The position numbers and the translations under genes were made by a program. Of a stretch of 64,000 nucleotides of DNA, positions 18,224 through 26,550 are shown in pieces. The DNA comes from CAXMMR01 sp965198995 (GTDB lineage: Bacteria; Pseudomonadota; Alphaproteobacteria; Acetobacterales; Acetobacteraceae). How positions within the stretch are numbered: the stretch's first letter is position 1; every line of letters starts with the position of its first letter. Where the stretch lies: positions 2,418,001 to 2,482,000 of the forward strand of contig CBDAQG010000002.1 of the NCBI GenBank assembly GCA_965198995.1, in the 5' to 3' direction. The notes under the pieces are model-generated. The model was not told the origin of the DNA and did not search any database. It worked only from the letters and a program-made list of their open reading frames with translations.

Positions 18224-19720
18224 TCAGGAGCCCGCCGCGCGCAACGGCCGCTCCGGCAGGAACAGCGTGACCAGAAACCCCAAGGCTGCGATTGCGGCGC
18301 CGGCGGTAAACACGTCGGCGAGCCCGGCGCGGTAGGCTGCGAGCACCAGCGCCTGCTGCGCTGCGGGCAGCTCAGCGAGCTGGGTGATCCCGTCGACCCG
18401 AAGGAGCCCGCCGCCGGCCGCGTGCAGGCGTCCAGCCAGCACGGCGCCGGCCAGCGCGACGCCGAGCGCGCCGCCGAGCGAGCGGAAGAACGCCGACGCC
18501 GCGGTGGCGCCGCCGAGCTCCGCCCGTGGCACCGCGTTCTGGATCGCGGTGATGAGGTTCGGCATCACCAGACCGACGCCAAGCCCCATGGCGACGAGCA
18601 GCGCCTCGACCGGCGCCGCCCCGGTGCGTGCGCGCGCCGACCAGGCGAGGCCGAGAAAGGCCAGGCTGGCGGCGAACAGCCCGAGCACGGGCAGCGTCTT
18701 ATAGCGACCGGTGCGCGAGACCACCCGACCACCGACGACCGAGGCGACGATCACCCCGCCCATCATCGGCGAGATCATCAGCCCGGCGGTGGCCGGGCTT
18801 GCGCCCATCAGCAGCTGGAACATCAGCGGCAGGAACACCACGGCGGCGAACAGCGCCATCGCCGCCAGCCCGATGGCCGCCGTCGAGATGACGAACACGC
18901 CGTTGGTGAACAGGTTTGGCGGCAGGATCGGCTGGGCTGCCTGGCGCTCGACGAACGCCAGCAGCGCGTAGGCGGCGGCGGCGGCGGCGGCGAGCCCCAG
19001 CACCGGCGCCGACGACCAGGGGTAGACGGCGCCGCCCCAGCTCAGCAGCAGCAGCAGGCAGCACGTGCCGACGACGAGCAGCGCCGCGCCGAGCCAGTCG
19101 AGCCGCGGCGCCGGCCCGAGCGGCCGCGGCCGCAGCCCGGCGACGATCAGCCCCATCGCCACCGCGCCGACCGGCAGGTTGACGTAGAAGATCCAGCGCC
19201 AGGAGGCATACTGGGTGATCAGCCCGCCGAGCAGCGGCCCGGCCACCGAGCAGGCGGCGAACACGGCGGCGAACAGCCCCTGGTAGCGGCCGCGCTCGCG
19301 CGGCGGCACCAGGTCGCCGATCACCGTCTGGGCCAGCACGATCAGGCCGCCGGCGCCGAGGCCCTGCACGGTGCGGAACGCGATCAGCGCCCGCATGCTC
19401 GCCGCCAGGCCGCACAGCGCCGAGCCGAGCAGGAAGATCGAGATCGAGACCAGGAAGGCGGGCTTGCGGCCATACAGGTCGCTCAGCCGGCCGTAGAGCG
19501 GCGCCGAGACGGTGCTGGCGACGAGAAAGCCGGTCACCACCCAGGAGAGATAGCGCAGGCCGCCGAGCTCGCTGGTGATGTGCGGCAGCGCGGTGGCGAC
19601 GATGTTCTGGTCGAGCGCGGCCAGGGTGAGCGCCAGCATCAGTCCGGTGAGCACGACCCGCAGCTCGCGCGGCGATGCCTGAGGCTCGGGGCGGGGCACC
19701 TCGTCGACGCGCCTCAGCAT
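18224..19720 (-). CDS. MFS multidrug efflux transporter, DHA2 (EmrB/QacA) family, 14 TM
   Basis: A 498-residue inner-membrane drug:proton antiporter. TM1 carries LAALDQNIVATALPHI, the DHA2 motif D1 with its Asp. GRLSDLYGRKPAF is motif A, QGLGAGGLIVLAQTVIGDLV is the motif B/C region, and about 14 hydrophobic segments follow. ATG 19720 (MLRRVDEVP) gives the normal N-terminus; ATG 19792 would add 24 residues. The gene is divergent from a MerR regulator 77-149 bases away, so that regulator may control it. Substrates are unknown, and export of toxic acyl or aromatic compounds is only a guess. Confidence 0.92.
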   Translation of the reverse strand: MLRRVDEVPRPEPQASPRELRVVLTGLMLALTLAALDQNIVATALPHITSELGGLRYLSWVVTGFLVASTVSAPLYGRLSDLYGRKPAFLVSISIFLLGSALCGLAASMRALIAFRTVQGLGAGGLIVLAQTVIGDLVPPRERGRYQGLFAAVFAACSVAGPLLGGLITQYASWRWIFYVNLPVGAVAMGLIVAGLRPRPLGPAPRLDWLGAALLVVGTCCLLLLLSWGGAVYPWSSAPVLGLAAAAAAAYALLAFVERQAAQPILPPNLFTNGVFVISTAAIGLAAMALFAAVVFLPLMFQLLMGASPATAGLMISPMMGGVIVASVVGGRVVSRTGRYKTLPVLGLFAASLAFLGLAWSARARTGAAPVEALLVAMGLGVGLVMPNLITAIQNAVPRAELGGATAASAFFRSLGGALGVALAGAVLAGRLHAAGGGLLRVDGITQLAELPAAQQALVLAAYRAGLADVFTAGAAIAALGFLVTLFLPERPLRAAGS

Positions 19721-19845
19721 CGGTGGGCTCGGAGGGAGCAAGGCCGGGTAGCGGCCGCTGGAGGTCGTTGGATGGCGATGTGCATCGCCCATCCTGTCGC
19801 CGGAACGGCAGCGTCGGCAAGCGCCGGCCGACTTGCACGTGAGCG

Positions 19846-19860
19846 ACCTTACGTATAGGT
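19846..19860. promoter_or_regulatory. Possible MerR operator/promoter element between divergent genes
   Basis: ACCTTACGTATAGGT contains the TACGTA palindrome between ACCT and AGGT and lies eight bases before the MerR ATG, overlapping its likely ribosome site. TTGCAC at 19833 could be a -35 box. The symmetry is imperfect, so this is a weak call. Confidence 0.3.
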
Positions 19861-19868
19861 GAACCGGG

Positions 19869-20324
19869 ATGAGCGAGAGCCTGCCCCTTTTCGGTTCGAC
19901 GAGCCGACCGCCGCCCGACGGGCCGGCGGAGCAGGCGCTGTTCACCGTGACCGAGCTCGCGCAGGCGCTTGGCATCACACCCCGCGCCATCCGCTTCTAC
20001 GAGGACAAGGGACTGATCACGCCGCGTCGGCTCGGCACCACCCGGGTCTATGCGGCGCGGGAGCGGGCGCGGATGATCCTGATCCTGCGCGGCAAGCGGC
20101 TCGGCTTCTCGCTCAGCGACATCGCCGAGTATCTCAACCTCTACGACGCCGACCTCACCGGCCGCGCCCAGCTGGTCTTGCTGGTCGAGGCGCTGAACAC
20201 AAGGCGGGCCACGCTCGCCGCCCAGCGCGAGGCGGTGGACGAGGCGCTTGGCGAGCTCGACGAGATCATGCGCCTTGCCCAGCACGCGCTCGCCGCCGCC
20301 GGCCGCCACCAACCATCGGAGTGA
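19869..20324 (+). CDS. MerR-family transcriptional regulator
   Basis: A 151-residue DNA-binding protein. After a 24-residue leader, the winged helix-turn-helix reads FTVTELAQALGITPRAIRFYEDKGLITPRR (about 25-54), with the family hallmark RFYEDKGL. RVYAARERARMILILRGKRLGFSLSDI and the long dimerisation helix from about residue 105 follow. There is no cysteine pair for metal or redox sensing. Related MerR proteins control fatty-acid and branched-acid degradation operons (LiuR type), which fits its position seven bases before a thiolase gene. It may also control the divergent efflux pump. Confidence 0.9.
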   Translation: MSESLPLFGSTSRPPPDGPAEQALFTVTELAQALGITPRAIRFYEDKGLITPRRLGTTRVYAARERARMILILRGKRLGFSLSDIAEYLNLYDADLTGRAQLVLLVEALNTRRATLAAQREAVDEALGELDEIMRLAQHALAAAGRHQPSE

Positions 20325-20331
20325 ACTCCCA

Positions 20332-21465
20332 ATGACCAGCGCCGTCATCGTCGGCTACGCCCGCTCGCCGTTCCACTTCGCCGCCAAGGGCGGGCTGACC
20401 CGGATCCGGCCGGACGACCTCGCCGCCCAGGTGGTGCGCGCGCTGATCGAGCGCAGCGGCGTCGCGCCGGAGGACGTTGAGGACGTGATCGTCGGCTGCG
20501 CCTTTCCGGAGGCCGAGCAGGGGCTGAACGTGGCGCGGATGATCGGCCTGCTGGCCGGGCTGCCGAACTCGGTGGGCGGCGTGACCGTGAACCGGTTCTG
20601 CGGCTCGTCCATGCAGTCGGTCCACATGGCCGCCGGGCAGATCGCCATGGGTGCGGGCGACGTCTATGTCTGCGCCGGCATCGAGAGCATGAGCCGGGTG
20701 CCGATGGGCGGCTACAACCCGCTCGTCAACGTCGAACTGCAGGCCAAGACGGCCGCCTATATCGGCATGGGCGACACCGCCGAGAACGTGGCGCGGCAGT
20801 ATCAGGTCACCCGCGCCGAGCAGGAGGCGTTCGCGGTGCGCAGCCACCGGCGCGCGGCGGCGGCCCGGGCCGAGGGGCGGCTTGCGGCCGAGATCGTCAG
20901 CATCACTGGCAAGGGCGGCACGGTCGCCGAGGATGGCTGCATCCGGCCGGACACCACGGCCGAGGGGCTGGCGGCGTTGAAGCCGGCATTCAGCAAGGAT
21001 GGCACGGTGACCGCGGGGACCGCCTCGCCGCTGACCGACGGCGCCTCGGCGGTGCTGGTGTGCAGCGAGGCCTATGCGGACAAGCACGGGCTGGCGCCGC
21101 TGGCGCGCATCCGCGCGGTTGCGGTGGCCGGCTGCCCGCCCGAGGTGATGGGCATCGGGCCGGTGATGGCGAGCCGCAAGGCGCTGGCGCGGGCGGGGGT
21201 TGCGATCGGCGAGATCGACGTCGTCGAGCTCAACGAGGCGTTCGCCAGCCAGGCGCTGGCCTGCGCGCGCGAGCTCGGGGTGCGGGAGGAGACGCTCAAC
21301 ATCGATGGCGGCGCGATCGCGCTCGGCCACCCGCTGGGCGCCACGGGCGCGCGCATCACCGGCAAGGCGGCCTCCCTGCTGGCGCGGCAGGGCGGACGCT
21401 ATGCGCTGGCGACGCAGTGCATCGGCGGCGGCCAGGGCATCGCCACCGTGCTGGAGCGCGTCTGA
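20332..21465 (+). CDS. fadA: Thiolase (3-ketoacyl-CoA thiolase)
   Basis: A 377-residue thiolase of the FadA type, releasing acetyl-CoA in the last beta-oxidation step. Cys90 is the nucleophile in NRFCGSSMQSVHMAAG. VELNEAFASQALAC, GHPLGATGARIT and the second catalytic cysteine in TQCIGGGQGIA complete the active site. GGAG ten bases upstream supports ATG 20332. It lies seven bases after merR, and its TGA shares one base with the ATG of the downstream hydroxyacyl-CoA dehydrogenase gene. The two products probably form the beta-oxidation complex. Confidence 0.93.
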   Translation: MTSAVIVGYARSPFHFAAKGGLTRIRPDDLAAQVVRALIERSGVAPEDVEDVIVGCAFPEAEQGLNVARMIGLLAGLPNSVGGVTVNRFCGSSMQSVHMAAGQIAMGAGDVYVCAGIESMSRVPMGGYNPLVNVELQAKTAAYIGMGDTAENVARQYQVTRAEQEAFAVRSHRRAAAARAEGRLAAEIVSITGKGGTVAEDGCIRPDTTAEGLAALKPAFSKDGTVTAGTASPLTDGASAVLVCSEAYADKHGLAPLARIRAVAVAGCPPEVMGIGPVMASRKALARAGVAIGEIDVVELNEAFASQALACARELGVREETLNIDGGAIALGHPLGATGARITGKAASLLARQGGRYALATQCIGGGQGIATVLERV

Positions 21466-23792
21466 TGGCGACTATTCGTAAGGTTGGCGTGATCGGCGCC
21501 GGCACGATGGGCGCCGGCATTGCCGCGCAGGTCGCCAATGCCGGCGTGCCGGTGGTGCTGCTCGACATCGTGCCGACGGGGGCGAACAACCGCAGCGGGC
21601 TGGCCGAGGCGGCGGTCGCCCGGCTGCTCAAGGTCGAGCCGGCGGCGTTCATGCACAAGGGTGCGGCGAAGCTGGTCACCACCGGCAACACCGAGGACGA
21701 CCTCGACAAGCTGGCCGACTGCGACTGGATCGTCGAGGCGGTGCTGGAGCGCGCCGACATCAAGCAGGCGCTCTACCGCCGGCTCGAGGCGGTGCGCCGG
21801 CCGGGCTCGGCGATCAGCTCCAACACCTCGACGATCCCGCTCGACACCCTGACCGAGGGGATGAGCGAGGCGTTCCGGCGCGACTTCCTGATCACCCACT
21901 TCTTCAACCCGCCGCGCTACATGCGGCTGCTCGAGATCGTCGCCGGCCGCGACACCGCGCCCGAGCTCGTGCAGTCGATGGAGCAGTTCGCCTCGGCCTC
22001 GCTCGGCAAGTCGGTGGTGCATTGCAACGACAGCCCGGGCTTCATCGCCAACCGGCTCGGCATCTACTGGATGCAGCGGGCGCTGGTCAGCGCCATCGAC
22101 CAGGGGCTGGCGGTCGAGGAGGCGGATGCCATCCTCAGTCGCCCGATGGGCGTGCCCAAGACCGGGGTTTTCGGGCTGATGGACCTGGTCGGCATCGACC
22201 TCGGGCCGCAGATCAACGCCTCGCTGCGGGCGGCCCTGCCCCGCACCGACCGCTTCCACGAGGTCGACCGCGACATCCCGCTGATCGGCCGGATGATCAG
22301 TCAGGGGCTCACCGGGCGGAAGGGCGACGGCGGCTTCTACCGGCTCGACCGCGGCAAGGGTGGCAAGCGCAGCAAGGTCGTGATGGACCTGGTGCGCGGT
22401 GAGTATCGGCCGGAGCAGCCGGCGGAGCTGCCGGAGATCCGCGCCGCCGGGCGCGACCTCCAGGCGCTGCTCGCCGCCCCCGGCCGCGTCGGCGCCTACG
22501 CCTTCGACGTGATGGCGCACACCATCGCCTACGCCGCCTCGCTGGTGCCAGAGGCGGCCGCGACCATCGCCGACATCGACGAGGCGATGCGGCTCGGCTA
22601 CGCCTGGAAGCAGGGCCCGTTCGAGCTCGCCGACCGGATCGGCACCCAGTGGCTCGCCGACCGCCTCGCCGAGCGCGGCCAGGCCGTCCCGCCGGTGCTC
22701 GTGGCGGCCGCCGGCAAGACGTTCTACCGCGTGCAGGACGGACGCCGGCAGTTCCTCGGGCTGGACGGCGGCTATCACGACCTGACGCGCGCGCCCGGCG
22801 TGCTGATGCTCGAGGACGTGAAGCTCGCGTCCAAGCCGGTGCTGCGCAACGCCTCGGCCGCGCTGTGGGACGTCGGCGACGGCGTCGCCTGCTTCGAGAT
22901 CGCCTCCAAGAGCAACACCCTGGACGACCAGGTGCTGGCGCTGCTTGGCAAGAGCATCGAGACGGTCAAGCAGTCTTTCAAGGCGCTGGTGATCTACACC
23001 GACGCCGACAACTTCTCGCTCGGCGCCAATCTCGGGCTGGCGCTGTTCGCCGCCAACATCGCCGCCTGGGGCGAGATCGAGACGTCCGTCAGCGCCGGCC
23101 AGGCCACCCTCAAGGCGCTGAAATACGCCCCCTTCCCGGTCGTTGCCGCGCCCGCCGGCATGGCGCTCGGCGGCGGCTGCGAGATCGTGCTGCACGCCGA
23201 CGCCGTGCAGGCGCACGCGGAGACCTATCTCGGCCTCGTCGAATGCGGCGTCGGCCTGGTGCCGGGCTGGGGCGGGGCGGGCGAGATGCTGGCCCGCTGG
23301 CGCGCCGAGCCGCTGCTGCCGCGCGGCCCGATGCCGGCCACGGTCAAGGTGTTCGAAACCATCAGCGTCGCCGAGGTCTCGAAATCCGCCCACGATGCGC
23401 GCGAGAAGAAGTTCCTGCGCGCCGGCGACGGCATCACCATGAACCGCTTTCGCCTGCTCGCCGACGCCAAGGCGCGGGCGCTGGCCATGGTCGACGGCTA
23501 CACCCCGCCTGCCCCGCCCGACTACATCCTGCCCGGCCCCTCCGGCCGCGCCTCGCTGGACAGCGCCGCCCGCGGCCTGCACGCGCGGGGGCTGGCCACC
23601 GACCATGACCTCGTCGTCGCCGGCGGGCTGGCCGAGCTGCTGACCGGCGGGGAGACGGACATTATCAATACGGTGAGCGAACAGACGCTGCTTGATCTGG
23701 AAAAAAGCGTGTTCCTGCGGCTGATCAAGACGCCGGGCACACTGGCGCGCATCGAGCACACGATCGAGACTGGCAAGCCGTTGCGGAACTGA
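21465..23792 (+). CDS. fadB: 3-Hydroxyacyl-CoA dehydrogenase / enoyl-CoA hydratase fusion
   Basis: A 775-residue bifunctional beta-oxidation enzyme with domains in the order opposite to E. coli FadB. The N-terminal NAD-binding domain starts with VIGAGTMGAGIAAQVANAG and contains SSNTSTIPLDTL and the catalytic HFFNPP (His near 145), followed by dehydrogenase C-terminal helical domains. The C-terminal crotonase domain (about 480-700) has AGMALGGGCEIVLHAD, the oxyanion-hole glycines, and ETYLGLVECGVGLVPGWGG, the catalytic acid region. It begins one base inside the thiolase stop. It hydrates enoyl-CoA and oxidises the 3-hydroxyacyl-CoA with NAD+. Confidence 0.94.
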   Translation: MATIRKVGVIGAGTMGAGIAAQVANAGVPVVLLDIVPTGANNRSGLAEAAVARLLKVEPAAFMHKGAAKLVTTGNTEDDLDKLADCDWIVEAVLERADIKQALYRRLEAVRRPGSAISSNTSTIPLDTLTEGMSEAFRRDFLITHFFNPPRYMRLLEIVAGRDTAPELVQSMEQFASASLGKSVVHCNDSPGFIANRLGIYWMQRALVSAIDQGLAVEEADAILSRPMGVPKTGVFGLMDLVGIDLGPQINASLRAALPRTDRFHEVDRDIPLIGRMISQGLTGRKGDGGFYRLDRGKGGKRSKVVMDLVRGEYRPEQPAELPEIRAAGRDLQALLAAPGRVGAYAFDVMAHTIAYAASLVPEAAATIADIDEAMRLGYAWKQGPFELADRIGTQWLADRLAERGQAVPPVLVAAAGKTFYRVQDGRRQFLGLDGGYHDLTRAPGVLMLEDVKLASKPVLRNASAALWDVGDGVACFEIASKSNTLDDQVLALLGKSIETVKQSFKALVIYTDADNFSLGANLGLALFAANIAAWGEIETSVSAGQATLKALKYAPFPVVAAPAGMALGGGCEIVLHADAVQAHAETYLGLVECGVGLVPGWGGAGEMLARWRAEPLLPRGPMPATVKVFETISVAEVSKSAHDAREKKFLRAGDGITMNRFRLLADAKARALAMVDGYTPPAPPDYILPGPSGRASLDSAARGLHARGLATDHDLVVAGGLAELLTGGETDIINTVSEQTLLDLEKSVFLRLIKTPGTLARIEHTIETGKPLRN

Positions 23793-23804
23793 AGGGGAGA
23801 AAGC

Positions 23805-23915
23805 GCTTCTTTTTTGAAAAAAAGAAGCAAAAACTTTTGAACACTGAAGCCGAAACAGCCAGCGCTCACCTCTGACGGATAAAAGTTTTTTGGTTCTTTT
23901 TTTCAAAAAAGAACC
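23805..23915. repeat. A/T-rich three-stem spacer repeat, copy 1
   Basis: Hairpin one is 23805-23828 (GCTTCTTTTTT with AAAAAAGAAGC). Hairpin two is 23892-23915 (GGTTC...GAACC around a T/A run). CAAAAACTTTT and AAAAGTTTTTT pair across the middle. The structure resembles two back-to-back terminators and recurs at 41895. Confidence 0.85.
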
Positions 23916-23939
23916 GCTTCCTTTCCTGGAGTGTCGATC

Positions 23940-25730
23940 ATGCAAACCTACAAGGCGCCGCTTCGCGACATGCGTTTCGTGCTGCACGAGCTGAATGACA
24001 GCGCGGCGCTGACGCGCCTGCGCGGCCTGGAGGATTTGTCGCCCGAGTTGATGGACAGCATCCTCGAGCAGGCCGGTTTGTTTGCCGAAGAGGTGCTGCT
24101 GCCGATCAATGCGGTCGGCGACGAGCATGGCTGCGTGCTGGAGAACGGGGTGGTGCGCACGCCGCCGGGCTTCAAGGCGGCCTACGACCAGTTCTGCGAG
24201 GGCGGCTGGACCTCGATTGCGGCGGACCCGCGCTATGGCGGGCAGGGCTTGCCGGAGAGCGTGAACAAGCTGGTCGAGGAGATGATCTGTGCCACCGGGC
24301 TGTCGTTCAGCCTGTATCCTGGGCTCACCCATGGCGCATATCAGGCGATCGCCGATCACGCGACGGAGGAACTGCGCGAGCGCTTCCTGCCGCACATGGT
24401 GGATGGCTCCTGGTCCGGCACGATGTGCCTGACCGAGGCGCATTGCGGCACCGACCTCGGCATGCTGCGCACCCGCGCGGTGCCGCAGGAGGACGGCAGC
24501 TATCGTGTCAGCGGCTCGAAGATCTTCATCAGCGCCGGCGAGCACGACCTGACTGACAACATCATCCATCTGGTGCTGGCGCGGCTGCCGGGCGCGCCGG
24601 CCGGGGTCAAGGGCATCAGCATGTTCCTGGTGCCGAAGTTCCTGCCCGATGCGGATGGCGGGCCTGGCGCGCGCAACGGCGTGATTTGCACCGCCATCGA
24701 GCACAAGATGGGCATCAAGGCCTCGGCCACCTGCCAGATCACCTTTGAGGATGCGACCGGCTGGCTGGTCGGCACGCCGCATCGCGGGCTGGCGGCCATG
24801 TTCACGATGATGAACAGCGAGCGTCTGTCGGTCGGCATCCAGGGCCTCGGCGCGGCCGAGACCAGCTACCAGAGCGCCGTCGCCTATGCGCGCGACCGTG
24901 TCCAGGGCCGCAGCCTTGGCGGGTCCAAGCAGCCGGCCGCGGCGGCCGACCCGATCATCGTCCATCCCGACGTGCGCCGGATGCTGCTCACCATGCGCGC
25001 CTACACCGAGGGCTGCCGGGCGCTCGGCGGCTGGGTCGCGCGCGAGCTTGACGAGCTGGAGCGCTCGGACGACCCGGCGGCCAAGGCGCACGCGGCGGAC
25101 TTCACCGCGCTGATGACGCCGGTGGTCAAGTCGCTGTTCACCGACCTCGGTTTCGAGGCGACCAACCTCGGGCTGCAGGTGCATGGCGGGCACGGCTACG
25201 TGCGCGACCACGGCGTCGAACAGCTGGTGCGGGACGCCCGTATTTCGATGATCTACGAGGGCACCAACGGCATTCAGGCGCTCGACCTGGTCGGCCGCAA
25301 GCTGCCGCAGTCGAACGGCCGGCTGCTCCGCTCCTTCTTCCACCCGGTCGCCGAGTTCATCGAGCAGAACAGCGATCATCCACAGCTCGCCGACATGGTG
25401 CGCGGCCTGTCGCGCGCGTTTGGCGCATTGCAGCTCGCCACCGCGCACGTCGCGACCGCCGGATTGCGCGACCCGGAGGAGGCGGGTGCCGCCGCCACCG
25501 AATACCTGCGCCTGCTCGGCCTCGTCGCGCTCGGCTTCATGTGGGCGCGCGCTGCGGTCGTCTCGCTCGAGAAGCTGCCGACGGCAAACGGCGACGCGGG
25601 ATTTTACCGCTCGAAGCTGACGACGGCGCGGTTCTACATGGAGCGCGTGCTGCCGCAGGCGAGCGGCCTGCTGGTCGCAATCAAGTCGGGCAAGGCGGCG
25701 ATGATGGAGATGAACGAGGCGGCGTTCTAG
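23940..25730 (+). CDS. Acyl-CoA dehydrogenase, 596-aa FadE/DmdC type
   Basis: A large acyl-CoA dehydrogenase with the extra C-terminal domain of the FadE5/DmdC group. MQTYKAPLRDMRFVLHEL at the N-terminus is characteristic of the group. MCLTEAHCGTDLGMLRT (about 160-176), HKMGIKASATCQITFEDA and GGHGYVRDHGVEQLVRDARI follow, and YEGTNGIQALDLVGRKL near residue 440 holds the catalytic Glu. The C-terminal 130 residues form the acyl-CoA dehydrogenase C domain. ATG 23940 has GGAG eight bases upstream; GTG 23931 is less likely. It closes the merR-fadA-fadB run, separated only by the A/T-rich spacer. Confidence 0.94.
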   Translation: MQTYKAPLRDMRFVLHELNDSAALTRLRGLEDLSPELMDSILEQAGLFAEEVLLPINAVGDEHGCVLENGVVRTPPGFKAAYDQFCEGGWTSIAADPRYGGQGLPESVNKLVEEMICATGLSFSLYPGLTHGAYQAIADHATEELRERFLPHMVDGSWSGTMCLTEAHCGTDLGMLRTRAVPQEDGSYRVSGSKIFISAGEHDLTDNIIHLVLARLPGAPAGVKGISMFLVPKFLPDADGGPGARNGVICTAIEHKMGIKASATCQITFEDATGWLVGTPHRGLAAMFTMMNSERLSVGIQGLGAAETSYQSAVAYARDRVQGRSLGGSKQPAAAADPIIVHPDVRRMLLTMRAYTEGCRALGGWVARELDELERSDDPAAKAHAADFTALMTPVVKSLFTDLGFEATNLGLQVHGGHGYVRDHGVEQLVRDARISMIYEGTNGIQALDLVGRKLPQSNGRLLRSFFHPVAEFIEQNSDHPQLADMVRGLSRAFGALQLATAHVATAGLRDPEEAGAAATEYLRLLGLVALGFMWARAAVVSLEKLPTANGDAGFYRSKLTTARFYMERVLPQASGLLVAIKSGKAAMMEMNEAAF

Positions 25731-25732
25731 AC

Positions 25733-25961
25733 AAGGCCAGGGCTCTGCCCTGGACCCGTCACGCACCAGCGTGCATTTGCACGACGGGCCCGCGGCCCCA
25801 GACCCCGTTTTATCTAGAGTCTAAACTCGTTCTCCCTATGCTTGGCGAAGCCATTCGATTCTACTTGCCAACTAGACTACGCTCGCGGTCGGAAATAAAT
25901 AATGAAATGGATTTTAAAGGCTCCGCCTTTAATGGGGTCAAGGGGCAAAGCCCCTTGCCTT
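25733..25961. repeat. Palindromic spacer repeat, full-length composite copy
   Basis: AAGGCCAGGGC/GCCCTGGACCC, then a nested GTCACGCACCAGCGTGC unit, GGGCC/GGCCC, the core TGCTTGGCGAAGCCATTCGATTC and the TGGATTTTAAAGGC half. Its last bases, TTGCCTTA, supply the TAA stop of the reverse-strand thioesterase. It links two convergent genes. Confidence 0.87.
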
Positions 25962-26406
25962 ACTTCATCAAAGTTTCCAGGTAGCGTCGTCGATCTTCTG
26001 GCATGGCGACAGGCCGGTTGGTCGTGCGGTCGACGACCACCTGGTTGAAGTAGCCCTGGGCCGAGGCTTGCTCCTCATCGTTGCGGAACAGGCCGATTTC
26101 GAAACGGATGCTTGAGCGGCCGAGATGGGCGACGCGCAGGCCTGACCAGACGTCGTCGGGGAAGCTGACCGGCCGGAAGAAGTGGCAGCGGGTTTCGACG
26201 ACGAGGCCGATCACGGTGCTGGTTTCAATGTCGAGCAGGCCGGCGGCGATCAGCATGCGGTTTACCGCGGTGTCGAAGAACGAGTAGTAGACGACGTTGT
26301 TGACATGTCGATATGAATCGTTGTCGCTCCAGCGCGTGGTGATGCGCTCGAGCAGCGCGTAGTCGGCGCGTTGTTTGGGGGCGGGACGGGCCTCGGCATT
26401 CGGCAT
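25960..26406 (-). CDS. Acyl-CoA thioesterase (4HBT/YbgC-like hotdog)
   Basis: A 148-residue single-hotdog thioesterase. TTRWSDNDSYRHVNNVVYYSFFDTAVN (split here as RWSDNDSYRHVNN then VVYYSFFDT, about residues 24-47) carries the Asp of the 4-hydroxybenzoyl-CoA thioesterase family active site. VVETRCHFFRPVSFPDDVW follows. AAGGAGC eight bases before ATG 26406 fixes the start and excludes a 17-residue upstream extension. It hydrolyses an acyl-CoA to free acid and CoA; the chain length is unknown. Position among beta-oxidation genes suggests CoA recycling. Confidence 0.88.
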   Translation of the reverse strand: MPNAEARPAPKQRADYALLERITTRWSDNDSYRHVNNVVYYSFFDTAVNRMLIAAGLLDIETSTVIGLVVETRCHFFRPVSFPDDVWSGLRVAHLGRSSIRFEIGLFRNDEEQASAQGYFNQVVVDRTTNRPVAMPEDRRRYLETLMK

Positions 26407-26477
26407 GCGGCGAGCTCCTTGGGGCTGAGCAATCTTGCGACCTTCCCGGGCGCGCACAAGCCGGCCCGATCTGACTA

Positions 26478-26534
26478 GTGGATTTTAAAGGCTTCGCCTT
26501 TAATCGGGTCCAGGGCAGACAGCCCTGGCCTTTC
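26478..26534 (-). repeat. Palindromic spacer repeat, TGGATTTT half
   Basis: GTGGATTTTAAAGGC/GCCTTTAATCGGGTCCAGGGC...GCCCTGGCCTTT, in the intergenic region between two divergent genes. This makes it one of the few copies not at a gene end. Confidence 0.8.
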
Positions 26535-26550
26535 TCGGCGAGGATCAGTG

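Noticed and set aside
18161..19858. Long forward frame opposite the efflux transporter
   Set aside because: Composition is Arg/Gly/Gln-rich with no hydrophobic pattern, and it is an antisense shadow of a 14-helix transporter with intact DHA2 motifs.
21399..25766. 1455-codon reverse frame opposite fadB-fadE
   Set aside because: It crosses two genes and the A/T-rich spacer, and has no recognisable motif. It is an artefact of high GC.
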